A stretch of DNA of 11,618 nucleotides from Desulfonatronum sp. (GCA_007127655.1 SKYX01000160.1:1-11618); one strand, 5' to 3'. Counted from the stretch's first letter, positions 1-7,565 are shown. Notes: generated from the sequence alone by a model not told the origin. Made by a program: numbers and translations.

Positions 1-1
1 A

Positions 2-1645
2 ACGTCCGTGACCTTGACCCCGCTGGGAGGGTTGGGCGAGATCGGGATGAACTGCATGCTGCTGGAGTCCGCCGGCGGTATGATCATCATCGATTGCGGA
101 CTAATGTTTCCCAGTGATTTTCATTACGGCGTGGACGTCCTGATCCCGCGCTTTGAAACCATCCTGGCCCGGAAGGACAAGCTCCGGGGCATCGTCCTGA
201 CCCACGGCCACGAGGACCATATCGGGGCTTTGCCTTGGCTGTTGCCCTACGTGGACGCTCCGGTGTTCAGTTCCGAGTTCACCCTGGCCTTGCTGGAGAA
301 CAAGCTGCGAGAGCACAACCTGAACAAGTACGTGGATTTTCGCCGGGTGAACAGTAACGACTCCGTGGAGTTGGGGCCGTTCTCCGTGCATTTTTTCCAG
401 GTCTGCCATTCGATCATCAGCGGCTACGGCCTGGGCATCGAAACCCCCGTGGGCCGGTTCGTGCACAGCGGGGATTTCAAGATCGATCCGACCCCCATGG
501 ACAATCAGTTCACCGACCTGGAAGCCTTTGCCAAATTTTCCGAACCCGGTGTGCACCTCCTGCTTTCCGACTCCACGAACATCGAACGGGAGGGGGTGAC
601 CCTGACCGAACTGGAAATCAAGGGCGCTCTGGAACGGGTCTTCCGACAGGCCGAGGGACGGGTCGTCATTACCCTGTTTTCCAGCCATATCCAGCGGATG
701 CAGGAGGTCTTCGACTTGGCGGCCCTGACCGGCAGGAAGGTCGCGGTCAGCGGCCGCAGCCTGCTGAATAATATTGCCTTGGCCAAAGACCTCGGATACC
801 TGCGCTTAGCCTCGGACGCTCTCTGCTCTCTGGACAACATTGATGATTTTCGCGACGACCAGTTGGTTTTGCTGGTCACCGGTTCCCAGGGCGAACCCCT
901 GTCCGTGCTCAGTCGAATCGCCCAGGGAGAACACCGCCAGATCAGCATCCGCCAGGGAGACCTGGTTCTGATGTCCTCGCGGATCATCCCGGGCAACACC
1001 AAGGCCATTTCGCGGCTGATCAACAACCTGTACCGCCTGGGCGCGGAAGTGCTTTACGAAAAGGTCCAGGGCATCCACGCCTCGGGCCATGCCCACCGGG
1101 ACGAGTTGGTCACCATGCTGAACACGGTCAAGCCCAAATTTTTCGTGCCTGTTCACGGGGAGTACCGGCACTTGGTCAAACACTGTCAACTGGCCAGGGA
1201 GTGCGGAGTGGCCCCGGAACGGGCCATTGTCCTGGACAACGGACAGCCTTTGACGTTTTTCGAGCGTGGGATCCGTTTCGAGGATCGCATTCGGGCGGAT
1301 TCAACCCTGGTGGACGGCAAGGGCGTCGGCGACGTGGGCGTCAGTGTGCTCAAGGAGCGCAAACTGCTGGCCGAGGAAGGCCTGGTGGTCGTGCACGTGG
1401 TTATCGACCAGGAGACGGGACACATTCTGGTCGGGCCAGAATTGATTTCCAAGGGGTTTGTCTTCGAGCAGCAGTTCGAGCACGTCCTGGACGATTCCAA
1501 GTGCCTGATCCTGGACGTGTTCGAGTCCAATCCCAAGGCTTCACCTAAAAAAAATGCGGAACGCATCCGCGTGGTCCTACGCAACTTTTTCCGTAAGGTT
1601 CTTCACCGCGACCCCGTGGTTGTGCCGGTGGTGGTCGGGGTGTGA
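2..1645 (+). CDS. rnj: Ribonuclease J (metallo-beta-lactamase / beta-CASP), 5' end cut by window
   Basis: This is a metal-dependent endo- and 5'-exoribonuclease of mRNA decay and rRNA maturation, expected in the cytoplasm. Numbering residues from the GTG at base 8, the PLGGLGEIGMN opening lies at 5-15, the zinc motif HGHEDH at 66-71, a further metal histidine in VCHS near 134, HSGD at 153-156 and SDSTN at 187-191. The beta-CASP part has FSSHIQR at 224-230, TGSQGEP at 291-297, SGHAHRDE at 359-366 and PVHGEYRH at 381-388. The C-terminal domain ends in RVVLRNFFRKVLHRDP, typical of the family, so the 3' end is complete. The reading frame stays open to the window edge (Thr-Ser precede the GTG), and RNase J proteins normally carry a few residues before this point. 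The true start is therefore probably just outside. Length fits the usual ~550 residues. The family call is firm. Confidence 0.95.
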   Translation, partial: TSVTLTPLGGLGEIGMNCMLLESAGGMIIIDCGLMFPSDFHYGVDVLIPRFETILARKDKLRGIVLTHGHEDHIGALPWLLPYVDAPVFSSEFTLALLENKLREHNLNKYVDFRRVNSNDSVELGPFSVHFFQVCHSIISGYGLGIETPVGRFVHSGDFKIDPTPMDNQFTDLEAFAKFSEPGVHLLLSDSTNIEREGVTLTELEIKGALERVFRQAEGRVVITLFSSHIQRMQEVFDLAALTGRKVAVSGRSLLNNIALAKDLGYLRLASDALCSLDNIDDFRDDQLVLLVTGSQGEPLSVLSRIAQGEHRQISIRQGDLVLMSSRIIPGNTKAISRLINNLYRLGAEVLYEKVQGIHASGHAHRDELVTMLNTVKPKFFVPVHGEYRHLVKHCQLARECGVAPERAIVLDNGQPLTFFERGIRFEDRIRADSTLVDGKGVGDVGVSVLKERKLLAEEGLVVVHVVIDQETGHILVGPELISKGFVFEQQFEHVLDDSKCLILDVFESNPKASPKKNAERIRVVLRNFFRKVLHRDPVVVPVVVGV

Positions 1646-1651
1646 AGAAAA

Positions 1652-1795
1652 GGTTCAACGGTTCAGTGGTTCACGGTTCAACGGTTGAAGAGGTGGTGTC
1701 ATGTTTGTTCATAGCTTCATCTGTTTTTTTCCAGGAGGACAATGTGAACATCGCGCTTGAAACCGTTGAACCGTTGAACAGTGAACCGCTGAACC
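1652..1795. repeat. Intergenic inverted repeat of GGTTCAAC-like octamers
   Basis: The left arm (1652-1690) is five head-to-tail units: GGTTCAAC, GGTTCAGT, GGTTCAC, GGTTCAAC, GGTTGAAG. The right arm (1757-1795) carries the same motif on the opposite strand (GTTGAACC-type units). Reverse-complemented, the arms align over about 39 bases with one single-base indel and a few mismatches, around a loop of about 66 bases. In RNA this could form a long imperfect hairpin. It fills most of the 169-bp gap between the RNase J gene and the fumarylacetoacetate-hydrolase-family gene. It has no transposase and no obvious target-site duplication. It could be a dispersed intergenic element, a transcript-processing or attenuation structure, or a product of replication slippage. 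The sequence does not decide between these. Confidence 0.8.
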
Positions 1796-1796
1796 C

Positions 1797-1814
1797 AAAA
1801 AACGGGAGTTTTTT
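1797..1814 (+). promoter_or_regulatory. Ribosome binding site inside a small A6/T6 hairpin
   Basis: GGGAG at 1804-1808 sits six bases before the ATG at 1815 and fixes the start of the downstream gene. It is flanked exactly by A6 (1797-1802) and T6 (1809-1814), so the Shine-Dalgarno element would lie in the loop of a weak A-U hairpin. The pairing is seen in the sequence. Any regulatory effect is a guess, because six A-U pairs are only marginally stable. Confidence 0.55.
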
Positions 1815-2594
1815 ATGCGAGTCGTGCGAGTGCAGTATGCGGGGAAGACGTTTTACGCCACTCTGGAGCCGGACCATGTGTTGTGTCTGAACAAGGACAT
1901 GGGGTTGAATGATCCGATCCCCCTGGATCAGGTGGCCTTGCTGCCTCCGGTCGCGCCCAGCAAGATCATCTGCGCGGCCTTGAACTACCATGCCCATGCC
2001 GAGGAAATGGGCAAGACCGTACCGGAGGAGCCGGTGCTGTTTTTCAAGCCGCCGTCTTCGATTATCGGAGCATGGCAGTCCATCGTGCTGCCGTTGCAAT
2101 CCTCGCGGGTGGATTATGAAGGGGAGTTGGCCGTGGTCATAGGCAAGCCGTGCCGCCGGGTCGGCGTGGCCGAGGCCTCGGAATACATTTTCGGATACAC
2201 CTGCGCCAACGATGTCACGGCCCGGGACCTGCAAACCAGGGACGGGCTGTACGGACGGGCCAAGGGTTTCGATACCTTCGGCCCCATCGGTCCCTGGATC
2301 GAGACCGAGGTGCCGGACCCGGCCGCCTTGACCTTGATTACCCGGGTCAACGGCGAGGTCCGCCAGGAAGGAAGTACCGGCGACATGATCTTCAGCGCCT
2401 GGGAGCTGCTTAGTTTCGCCTCCAGCGTGATGACCCTGCTCCCCGGAGACGTGATCCTGACCGGAACGCCGCCCGGAATCGGACCGATGCGTCCGGGCGA
2501 TGAAGTCCAGGTGGAAATCTCCGAAGTGGCCCTGCTGACCAACACCGTGGTGGCGGAGCAGGCCCAGGATTCGGAGTTTACGGTCATACAATAA
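1815..2594 (+). CDS. Fumarylacetoacetate hydrolase (FAH) family protein
   Basis: This is a 259-residue soluble enzyme of the FAH superfamily, whose members cleave or rearrange acylpyruvates and related 2-oxo acids (acylpyruvase, oxaloacetate decarboxylase, homoprotocatechuate-pathway isomerase/decarboxylase). The N-terminal ~45 residues form the small domain typical of bacterial members. The catalytic core starts at SKIICAALNYHAHAEEMG (49-66). The metal ligands are visible as YEGELAVVIGK (101-111, Glu102 and Glu104) and ANDVTARD (131-138, Asp133). They are followed by KGFDTFGPIGPW (150-161, Lys150) and TGTPPGIGPM (216-225). All expected active-site elements are present, so it should be active. 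The substrate cannot be read from the sequence, and no aromatic-degradation genes are nearby. The start is the ATG with GGGAG six bases upstream. It is followed after 25 bp by the RdgC-like gene, so the two may be cotranscribed. The family call is strong and the specific function open. Confidence 0.92.
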   Translation: MRVVRVQYAGKTFYATLEPDHVLCLNKDMGLNDPIPLDQVALLPPVAPSKIICAALNYHAHAEEMGKTVPEEPVLFFKPPSSIIGAWQSIVLPLQSSRVDYEGELAVVIGKPCRRVGVAEASEYIFGYTCANDVTARDLQTRDGLYGRAKGFDTFGPIGPWIETEVPDPAALTLITRVNGEVRQEGSTGDMIFSAWELLSFASSVMTLLPGDVILTGTPPGIGPMRPGDEVQVEISEVALLTNTVVAEQAQDSEFTVIQ

Positions 2595-2619
2595 TTTTGG
2601 TTGGATAGGGAGTCGAATA

Positions 2620-3279
2620 GTGGGGTTTCTTTCCGCGAGCACGGGACTGACCCGATACCGTTTGCCGGACGAGGTCGGGGACGAGGTGCTTTCCGATGTC
2701 CAACTCAGGCTGAAACGCTTTGCCTTCGTGGACATCGACCAGAGCATGGAGGAGCGCTCTTTCGGCTGGGTCTGCTTCGATGACCTGTTGGACGCGGAGT
2801 GGGCCACGGCCGGTCCGGAAAAAGGACCCTATCTGGCCTTTTCCTTACGCCTGGACACCCGGCGCGTCCCTCCGGCGGTGTTCAAGAAGCACTGGATGAT
2901 CGCCCTTCGGGAGCGGATGGGCCAACTGGCCGCGGAGGGCAAGAAATTTCTGAGCAAGGACCAGAAAACCGAACTGCGCGATCAAGTCCGGCAACGCCTC
3001 TTGATGCGCAGCCTGCCGATCCCGGCCGTGTTCGACGTGGTCTGGAGCGTGCGGGACAACCGGGTGTATCTGGCCACCACCAACACCAAGGTCCGCACCC
3101 TGTTCGAAGAACTGTTCGCCAAAACCTTTGAAGCCGAACCGGAGCCCTTGTCCCCGGTGGTCCTGGGGCTGGAGCTTCTGGGAGACGCGGCGGAAGGGCG
3201 CTTCACCGGCTTTGAAGGGTCGATGTTTGTTCCGGTCAGAAAGCCTGTGGGAGAACCTTTCGGGGAGAGCGCTTCATGA
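2620..3279 (+). CDS. rdgC: RdgC-like nucleoid-associated protein, short form
   Basis: RdgC is a double-stranded-DNA-binding protein that in E. coli forms ring-shaped dimers and limits RecA activity. This 219-residue protein matches its N-terminal two thirds. The opening TGLTRYRLPDE corresponds to the family's N-terminal YRLS segment, and GWVCFDD (49-55) to the MGWVPP region. KDQKTELRDQVRQRLLMR (113-130) matches the Lys-rich helix and LLPRAF region, and VFDVVWSVRDNRVYLATTNT (137-156) matches the MMWIDTVNGLIMVDCAS strand pair. LSPVVLG (177-183) matches the PLS segment. The usual C-terminal region of the ~300-residue E. coli protein is missing. The start is GTG at 2620, with AGGGAG (2607-2612) seven bases before it. 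The stop overlaps the next ATG (ATGA at 3276-3279), implying coupled translation with the companion gene. The family call rests on remembered motif alignment, not a search. Confidence 0.75.
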   Translation: MGFLSASTGLTRYRLPDEVGDEVLSDVQLRLKRFAFVDIDQSMEERSFGWVCFDDLLDAEWATAGPEKGPYLAFSLRLDTRRVPPAVFKKHWMIALRERMGQLAAEGKKFLSKDQKTELRDQVRQRLLMRSLPIPAVFDVVWSVRDNRVYLATTNTKVRTLFEELFAKTFEAEPEPLSPVVLGLELLGDAAEGRFTGFEGSMFVPVRKPVGEPFGESAS

Positions 3280-3815
3280 GCCTGGAGACCATCAAAGCCA
3301 AGGATCTGGCCCTGGGTCAGGAATTTCTGACCTGGATCTGGTTTCGCAGCGAACGGACCAACGGCCAATGGCAAACCACGGATGGCATCCCCTTTGGCCT
3401 GACCTTTGAAGGCCGGGTCATGGTCCAAAGCGGGGAAGGCGAATACCTGGAAACCGCGGTCAGCAGCGGCCCCGGAGCGGAGTTGCACGAAGCCAAAAGT
3501 GGCTTGTTGCGCGGTAAGAAGGTGCATCAGGCCAAGCTGCGCATGGAAGAGGACGGCCATGGCTGGCAGGTTACGCTGAAGGCCGAAGATTTTTCCACGG
3601 CCGGTTTCAAGACGCCCAAGGTGGAGTTTCGCCTGGAAGAGGGCCAGGACCCGGACGGCCCGTTTCTGGAGAAGATGTACCTGTTGGAGCGGGCCTTGTT
3701 CTTTTTTGACCAGATGTTTGTACAATTTTTGAAATTGCGATTTTCTTCCGACTGGAACGATGAACTGAACGCGATTCGCCGATGGGTCGACACGACCGCC
3801 GGCCCCACCCTGTAA
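3276..3815 (+). CDS. RdgC companion protein, possible detached C-terminal half
   Basis: I do not recognise this 179-residue protein as a named family. It opens with ALGQEFLTWIWFRSER (12-27), which I recall from proteins encoded beside or fused to RdgC-like proteins in deltaproteobacteria. The middle (81-120) is beta-strand-like, with GKKVHQAKLRM then WQVTLKAEDF. The C-terminal part has a hydrophobic helix, LERALFFFDQMFVQFLKL (137-154). The order resembles the C-terminal third of E. coli RdgC, with its strand pair GKVVTKLAL...IQFVM followed by a helix containing ELAALIQNLIEAL, so it may be the missing half of the upstream protein. No signal peptide is visible, and the helix at 137-154 is amphipathic rather than a clear membrane segment. 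Its ATG overlaps the rdgC stop by 4 bases, consistent with equal-ratio production and a physical complex. The homology to RdgC is my inference. The reading frame itself is secure. Confidence 0.7.
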   Translation: MSLETIKAKDLALGQEFLTWIWFRSERTNGQWQTTDGIPFGLTFEGRVMVQSGEGEYLETAVSSGPGAELHEAKSGLLRGKKVHQAKLRMEEDGHGWQVTLKAEDFSTAGFKTPKVEFRLEEGQDPDGPFLEKMYLLERALFFFDQMFVQFLKLRFSSDWNDELNAIRRWVDTTAGPTL

Positions 3816-3849
3816 CCCCCAACCAGCCGTTGCCCAAACGACCTTGCAC

Positions 3850-3854
3850 AGGAG
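3850..3854 (+). promoter_or_regulatory. Ribosome binding site of the S1-domain gene
   Basis: AGGAG lies eight bases before the ATG at 3863. It decides this start over an in-frame ATG at 3782 that would add 27 residues overlapping the end of the previous gene. The added stretch is rich in Pro, His and Arg and unlike an S1 protein N-terminus. Confidence 0.7.
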
Positions 3855-3862
3855 CACACCGT

Positions 3863-5287
3863 ATGTCCGATTCCCAGATGGAACAGAGCTTTGCCGAGAT
3901 GTTCGAGGCCTCTGAAATTGAAATGAAGCCCGATCTGCGCGTGGGCGACAGAATCAAGGGGCGGATCATCGCCGTCAGCGAGGAGATGGTCTACGTGGAT
4001 ACCGGGACCAAAAGCGACGGAGTGATTGAAAAGCAGGAACTCCAGGACAAGGACGGCACGTTCACTTTGCGGGAAGGCGATGAGGTCGAGTTGTTCGTGG
4101 TGGCTGTCCAAGGTGGCCAGATCCGTCTGGCCAAGGCCCTGAGCGGGGAAGGCGGCCTGGAACAATTGCGGCAGGCCATGGAAGAAGGCATCCCGGTGGA
4201 AGGCAAGATCAAGGAAACCTGCAAGGGAGGGTTCCGGGTCCGAATTCTGGACAAGACGGCCTTTTGTCCGCTCAGTCAGGTGGATCGCCGTCCGGTGGAG
4301 GATCCGGAAGCCCTGGTGGGCGAAACCATGCAGTTTTTGATCACCAAGGTCGAGGAGCGCGGACGCAATATCGTGGTGTCCCGACGATCGCTTTTGGACC
4401 GGGAACTGGCCGAGACCCTGGCCGAGTTTCTGGAGCGGAACAAGCTCGGAGACCTGATCCAAGGCACGGTGTCCCGGCTGGCCCCCTTCGGCGCGTTCGT
4501 GGAATTGGCCCCAGGACTGGAAGGGCTGGTGCACGTCTCCGAACTGGGCTGGTCCCGAAATGTTTCACCGGAAGACGTGGTGGCCGTTGGCGAACAAGTC
4601 ACGGTCAAGCTGCTCAAGGTCGACGACCAGGGCAAGGGAATCCGCCTGGAGTTGTCCATGAAGCAGGCCATGGAAGATCCTTGGGTTCGCTTGGCCGGAG
4701 AGGTCCAGGTGGGAGCCAAGCTGAACGGACGGGTGACCAACCTGGCCCCGTTCGGGGCGTTCATGGAAATCGCTCCGGGAATCGAAGGCCTCGTGCATGT
4801 CAGTGAGATGAGCTACCTGAAGCGGGTGCACAAGCCCGGAGATGTGGTGGCCGTGGGCGACAGCGTCCCGGTGATGATCAAATCCATTGATCCGCAAAGC
4901 CGGCGCATCGCCCTGTCCATGCGCGACGCCGAAGGCGATCCCTGGGAGGGGGTGGCCGAACGGTTCAAGAAAGGTCACGTGGTTCAGGGAACCATGGAAA
5001 AGCGGGAAAAATTCGGCATGTTCGTTCGCCTGGAGCCTGGAGTCGTGGGCCTGTTGCCTATTTCTCGCCTGGAGCGCGCCGAAGACGAGACCTACGCCAA
5101 GGCAAAGCCCGGAGACGTGCTGCCGGTGGTCGTCGACGTGGTGGACGGGGATAAGCGCCGTATTTCCCTGGCCTTGCCCGGCGCCGACCAGGGCGAGGAC
5201 TGGCGCGGCCACGCGGCCCAGGAAACGGCTCCCATGGGGTCTCTGGGCGAGCAGTTGAAAAAGGCCATGGAGAAAAGGGAAGAGTAA
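3863..5287 (+). CDS. Protein with five S1 RNA-binding domains (ribosomal protein S1-like)
   Basis: This 474-residue RNA-binding protein is related to ribosomal protein S1, which binds mRNA near the ribosomal decoding site. Five S1 OB-fold repeats can be laid out: about 25-93, 108-177, 194-267, 281-354 and 368-439. Repeats 3 and 4 are the most canonical and very alike (APFGAFVELAPGLEGLVHVSE against APFGAFMEIAPGIEGLVHVSE). Repeats 1 and 2 are divergent, as in true S1, where they serve ribosome binding. Canonical proteobacterial S1 has six repeats and about 550-570 residues. This protein is a repeat short and ends in a charged tail, SLGEQLKKAMEKREE. It may be a second, S1-like paralogue or the lineage's own S1. 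It starts 47 bp after the RdgC companion gene and converges on the histidine kinase gene. Domain content is certain; the identity as rpsA is not. Confidence 0.92.
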   Translation: MSDSQMEQSFAEMFEASEIEMKPDLRVGDRIKGRIIAVSEEMVYVDTGTKSDGVIEKQELQDKDGTFTLREGDEVELFVVAVQGGQIRLAKALSGEGGLEQLRQAMEEGIPVEGKIKETCKGGFRVRILDKTAFCPLSQVDRRPVEDPEALVGETMQFLITKVEERGRNIVVSRRSLLDRELAETLAEFLERNKLGDLIQGTVSRLAPFGAFVELAPGLEGLVHVSELGWSRNVSPEDVVAVGEQVTVKLLKVDDQGKGIRLELSMKQAMEDPWVRLAGEVQVGAKLNGRVTNLAPFGAFMEIAPGIEGLVHVSEMSYLKRVHKPGDVVAVGDSVPVMIKSIDPQSRRIALSMRDAEGDPWEGVAERFKKGHVVQGTMEKREKFGMFVRLEPGVVGLLPISRLERAEDETYAKAKPGDVLPVVVDVVDGDKRRISLALPGADQGEDWRGHAAQETAPMGSLGEQLKKAMEKREE

Positions 5288-5311
5288 GGGAGAGAAGGGG
5301 GGGCGGTCGGT

Positions 5312-5340
5312 GGCGGTTCGCGAACCGCCTCGACATGTCG
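5312..5340. terminator. Palindromes between convergent genes, possible bidirectional terminator
   Basis: The 55-bp gap between two gene ends contains a perfect 18-bp palindrome, GGCGGTTCGCGAACCGCC (5312-5329). One base later comes a perfect 10-bp palindrome, CGACATGTCG (5331-5340). As RNA the first folds into a seven-pair GC-rich stem with a four-base loop on either strand. No U-tract follows on either side, so this is not a classical intrinsic terminator. The position between convergent genes still favours a role in 3'-end formation or transcript protection. A protein-binding site is the alternative. Confidence 0.45.
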
Positions 5341-5342
5341 CC

Positions 5343-7565
5343 TTATGCTGGCAGGACGACCTCGAAGACGCACCCGCGCGGCGTGTTGGGGCGCACCCTG
5401 ATCGTTCCCTGGTGCTCTCCGACGATGGACTTGGCGATGGTCAGGCCCAGGCCGGTTCCGCCTTTCTTGCGGGAAAAGTAGGGCTCGAAGATGTTCTGCA
5501 TGTCGTCGGCCTGACTGAGGCCCTGCCCGTTGTCCTGGAACTCGATCCGCACCGACTGATTTTCCGGGTCGTGAGTGAGCTGGATCCGCACTTCCGGCTG
5601 GTCATGATCCTCGAGGGCCTCCACGGCGTTGGTCAGCAGGTTGATCCAAACGCGGCGCAGGGCTTCAGGATCGAAGCGCACCGGGGGAATCAGGCCGTCC
5701 ACATCCAGGGTCCACTTGATGCGCACGTGGCTGTTGCGGAACATGTCCACGATTTCCTCCAGGTGCGGTTCCAGGGCGTTTTCGAAGGGGCGGACTTCCG
5801 GCAGCTTGGCGAAGGAGGAAAACTCCTGAACCATGCGCTGGAGATGTTCCACCTGGCGGATGATGATTTTGGTGCACTGATCAAAGACAGTCCGGTCGTC
5901 CACCTGCGCCGCGAACTTGCGTTCCAGCCGCTGAGCTGAAAGCTTGATGGGCGTCAGCGGGTTCTTGATTTCATGGGCGATCCGCCGGGCCACGTCCTTC
6001 CAGGCGGCCATGCGCTGCATTTTCTCCAGTTCCGTGACGTCCTCGAAGACGGCGATAACCCCGCCCTGGTCCTGGAGGTGGACGATGTTCACCAGCAGCT
6101 TGATTTCCCTGGACCCCATGCGCAAATCCAATTGCCGCTGCCATTTGGCCCGGGGGTGGGTGTGCAGGTGTTTGATCACCCCCTGGAGCATTCCCAGATA
6201 ATCCTGATGCAGGAATTCGTTAGGCGTCTTGCCCAGAATTTGTCGGGAATCAAAATTCAGGATCGCCTCCGCGGCCTTGTTCACCGTGGTCACCCGCCCG
6301 TCCGGGCCGATGGAGACCACTCCGGAAGTGATGTTGTCGAGAACCGCCTCCATGTACTGGCCCCTGGTCTCCAGTTCCCGGTTTTGATCTTCCAGGCGGA
6401 CGTTGGCCCTGGTCAGTTTCGCCCGGCTGGACTCCAGATCCCGAACCATGTGGTTGAAGGACTGGACCAACATGCCCAGTTCGTCTTTGGAGTCGTCCTG
6501 GAGGCGGAATGCCAAGTCCCCCTCGGCGATGCGCTGGGTGCCCAAGGCCAGGGCCTGGACCGGAGCGGAGAGTTCCTTGGCCAGGCGAAAGCCGAACCAG
6601 ATCGCGGCCAGGATGATCAGCAAGGTGATCAATCCCAGGACCAGGTAGAGAGTGACCTTCAGAGGGTACTTCAGGGTTTGCAGTTTTTTGTACTCGTCGA
6701 CACCCCGGACGATCTGGCGCAACTTGAACATGAGTCCCTCGCCCAGGCTGTCGCCCAAAATCAGATAACCCGATTTTCCACCGTCCACGGGCAGCACCCC
6801 CACGACCAGATCGGAGTTGGGTCCGGGATGAATGGCGGAGAGAATCCGCGGGTTCTCTTGCAAGGATTCCAGGTTTAGCTCCGCACGGACGCTGGGCCAG
6901 GCCGCGGTCCAGTCCTCATTGGCATGCCAGTTTTGCTCGTTCAGTCCTGGCGAGAGTACGCCGGTCAACCCCAGCCCGTACTCCAGGCGCTTCTCGTCCA
7001 AAAAGGCGTGCATGGGTCGCCCACCCCAGGCGAACTCCCGCTCTCGGATATGGTTGACCAGGAATTCACCGCGCTGCTCCAGGCGTTCCTGGGCCGATGA
7101 GTAGAAGGATTGCCCGACGGTCAAGGCTTGTTCCAGGGATTTTTCAATCTGGCCTTCGAACCAGAAGTCCACGGAAGTGCGCACGAAGATCAGGGAAATC
7201 AGAAACAGCAGAACTGTGGGGACCAGGGAGAGGGAGACGAAGGCCAGAACCAGTCTGGTCCGCAGCCGGACCCCGATAACCTTGCGTCGTCGCTCCAAAA
7301 TGAGCTTGACCACGTTTCTGGCCACCAGAAACAGGACGACCAGCAACAGAATGAAGTTCAGGTTGTACAGGGCAAAAAAGACGTAGGAGTCCACCCGCAG
7401 GAAAATGAGCTGCACCCAGACCAACACGACCACGGCGATAAAACCGAACAACGCCAGATACAGCTCGCGCTGTCGGCGCTTGCGCTGGACGCTGTCCGGA
7501 ACGCTGATCTTGATTGGGTCGGGGGAGGGCGAAGGTTCGGGCATGGTGGGTGGGTACGCGGTCAC
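5343..7565 (-). CDS. NtrY-like membrane sensor histidine kinase
   Basis: This 740-residue inner-membrane kinase would autophosphorylate and pass phosphate to a response regulator, by homology with NtrY of the NtrY-NtrX nitrogen/redox systems. Predicted membrane segments lie at about 33-57, 64-86, 104-128 and 302-326, with a periplasmic sensing region near 129-301. Then follow HAMP (328-378), a short coiled coil, PAS (402-512) and the kinase core. The phosphoacceptor His531 is in RRIAHEIKNPLTPIKLSAQRL, a sequence highly typical of NtrY. The N box is INLLTNAVEAL (641-651), G1 is DNGQG (678-682), and FEPYFSRKKGGTGLGL (693-708) contains the F and G2 boxes. All catalytic motifs are intact. The start is uncertain: GTG at 7565, or ATG at 7544 seven codons later, neither with a well-spaced ribosome site. 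It lies 41 bp after DUF4390. No response regulator follows, because the next gene converges on it. Confidence 0.93.
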   Translation of the reverse strand: MTAYPPTMPEPSPSPDPIKISVPDSVQRKRRQRELYLALFGFIAVVVLVWVQLIFLRVDSYVFFALYNLNFILLLVVLFLVARNVVKLILERRRKVIGVRLRTRLVLAFVSLSLVPTVLLFLISLIFVRTSVDFWFEGQIEKSLEQALTVGQSFYSSAQERLEQRGEFLVNHIREREFAWGGRPMHAFLDEKRLEYGLGLTGVLSPGLNEQNWHANEDWTAAWPSVRAELNLESLQENPRILSAIHPGPNSDLVVGVLPVDGGKSGYLILGDSLGEGLMFKLRQIVRGVDEYKKLQTLKYPLKVTLYLVLGLITLLIILAAIWFGFRLAKELSAPVQALALGTQRIAEGDLAFRLQDDSKDELGMLVQSFNHMVRDLESSRAKLTRANVRLEDQNRELETRGQYMEAVLDNITSGVVSIGPDGRVTTVNKAAEAILNFDSRQILGKTPNEFLHQDYLGMLQGVIKHLHTHPRAKWQRQLDLRMGSREIKLLVNIVHLQDQGGVIAVFEDVTELEKMQRMAAWKDVARRIAHEIKNPLTPIKLSAQRLERKFAAQVDDRTVFDQCTKIIIRQVEHLQRMVQEFSSFAKLPEVRPFENALEPHLEEIVDMFRNSHVRIKWTLDVDGLIPPVRFDPEALRRVWINLLTNAVEALEDHDQPEVRIQLTHDPENQSVRIEFQDNGQGLSQADDMQNIFEPYFSRKKGGTGLGLTIAKSIVGEHQGTIRVRPNTPRGCVFEVVLPA

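Noticed and set aside
8..10. GTG as the start of RNase J
   Set aside because: The frame continues open to the window edge and RNase J proteins usually carry a few residues before PLGGLGEIG, so the gene is more likely truncated than starting here.
1652..1690. Octamer repeats as a CRISPR array
   Set aside because: Units are 7-8 bases with no spacers, and no cas gene is present.
1724..1730. Run of seven T as an intrinsic terminator for RNase J
   Set aside because: The only stem just upstream is five weak pairs (TGAAG/CTTCA) with a 24-base loop, too poor for a call.
1642..1890. An 82-codon plus-strand reading frame through the octamer repeat
   Set aside because: It overlaps the end of one gene and the start of another, its middle is translated repeat, and it has no ribosome site of its own.
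1671..2807. A 378-codon minus-strand frame opposite the FAH-family gene
   Set aside because: It mirrors a gene with complete active-site motifs, crosses gene boundaries and the repeat, and has no recognisable domain.
5310..6878. Long plus-strand frames opposite the histidine kinase gene
   Set aside because: They are antisense to a gene with all kinase motifs intact, have no recognisable domains, and show Gln/His/Asp-rich composition typical of mirror frames in GC-rich DNA.
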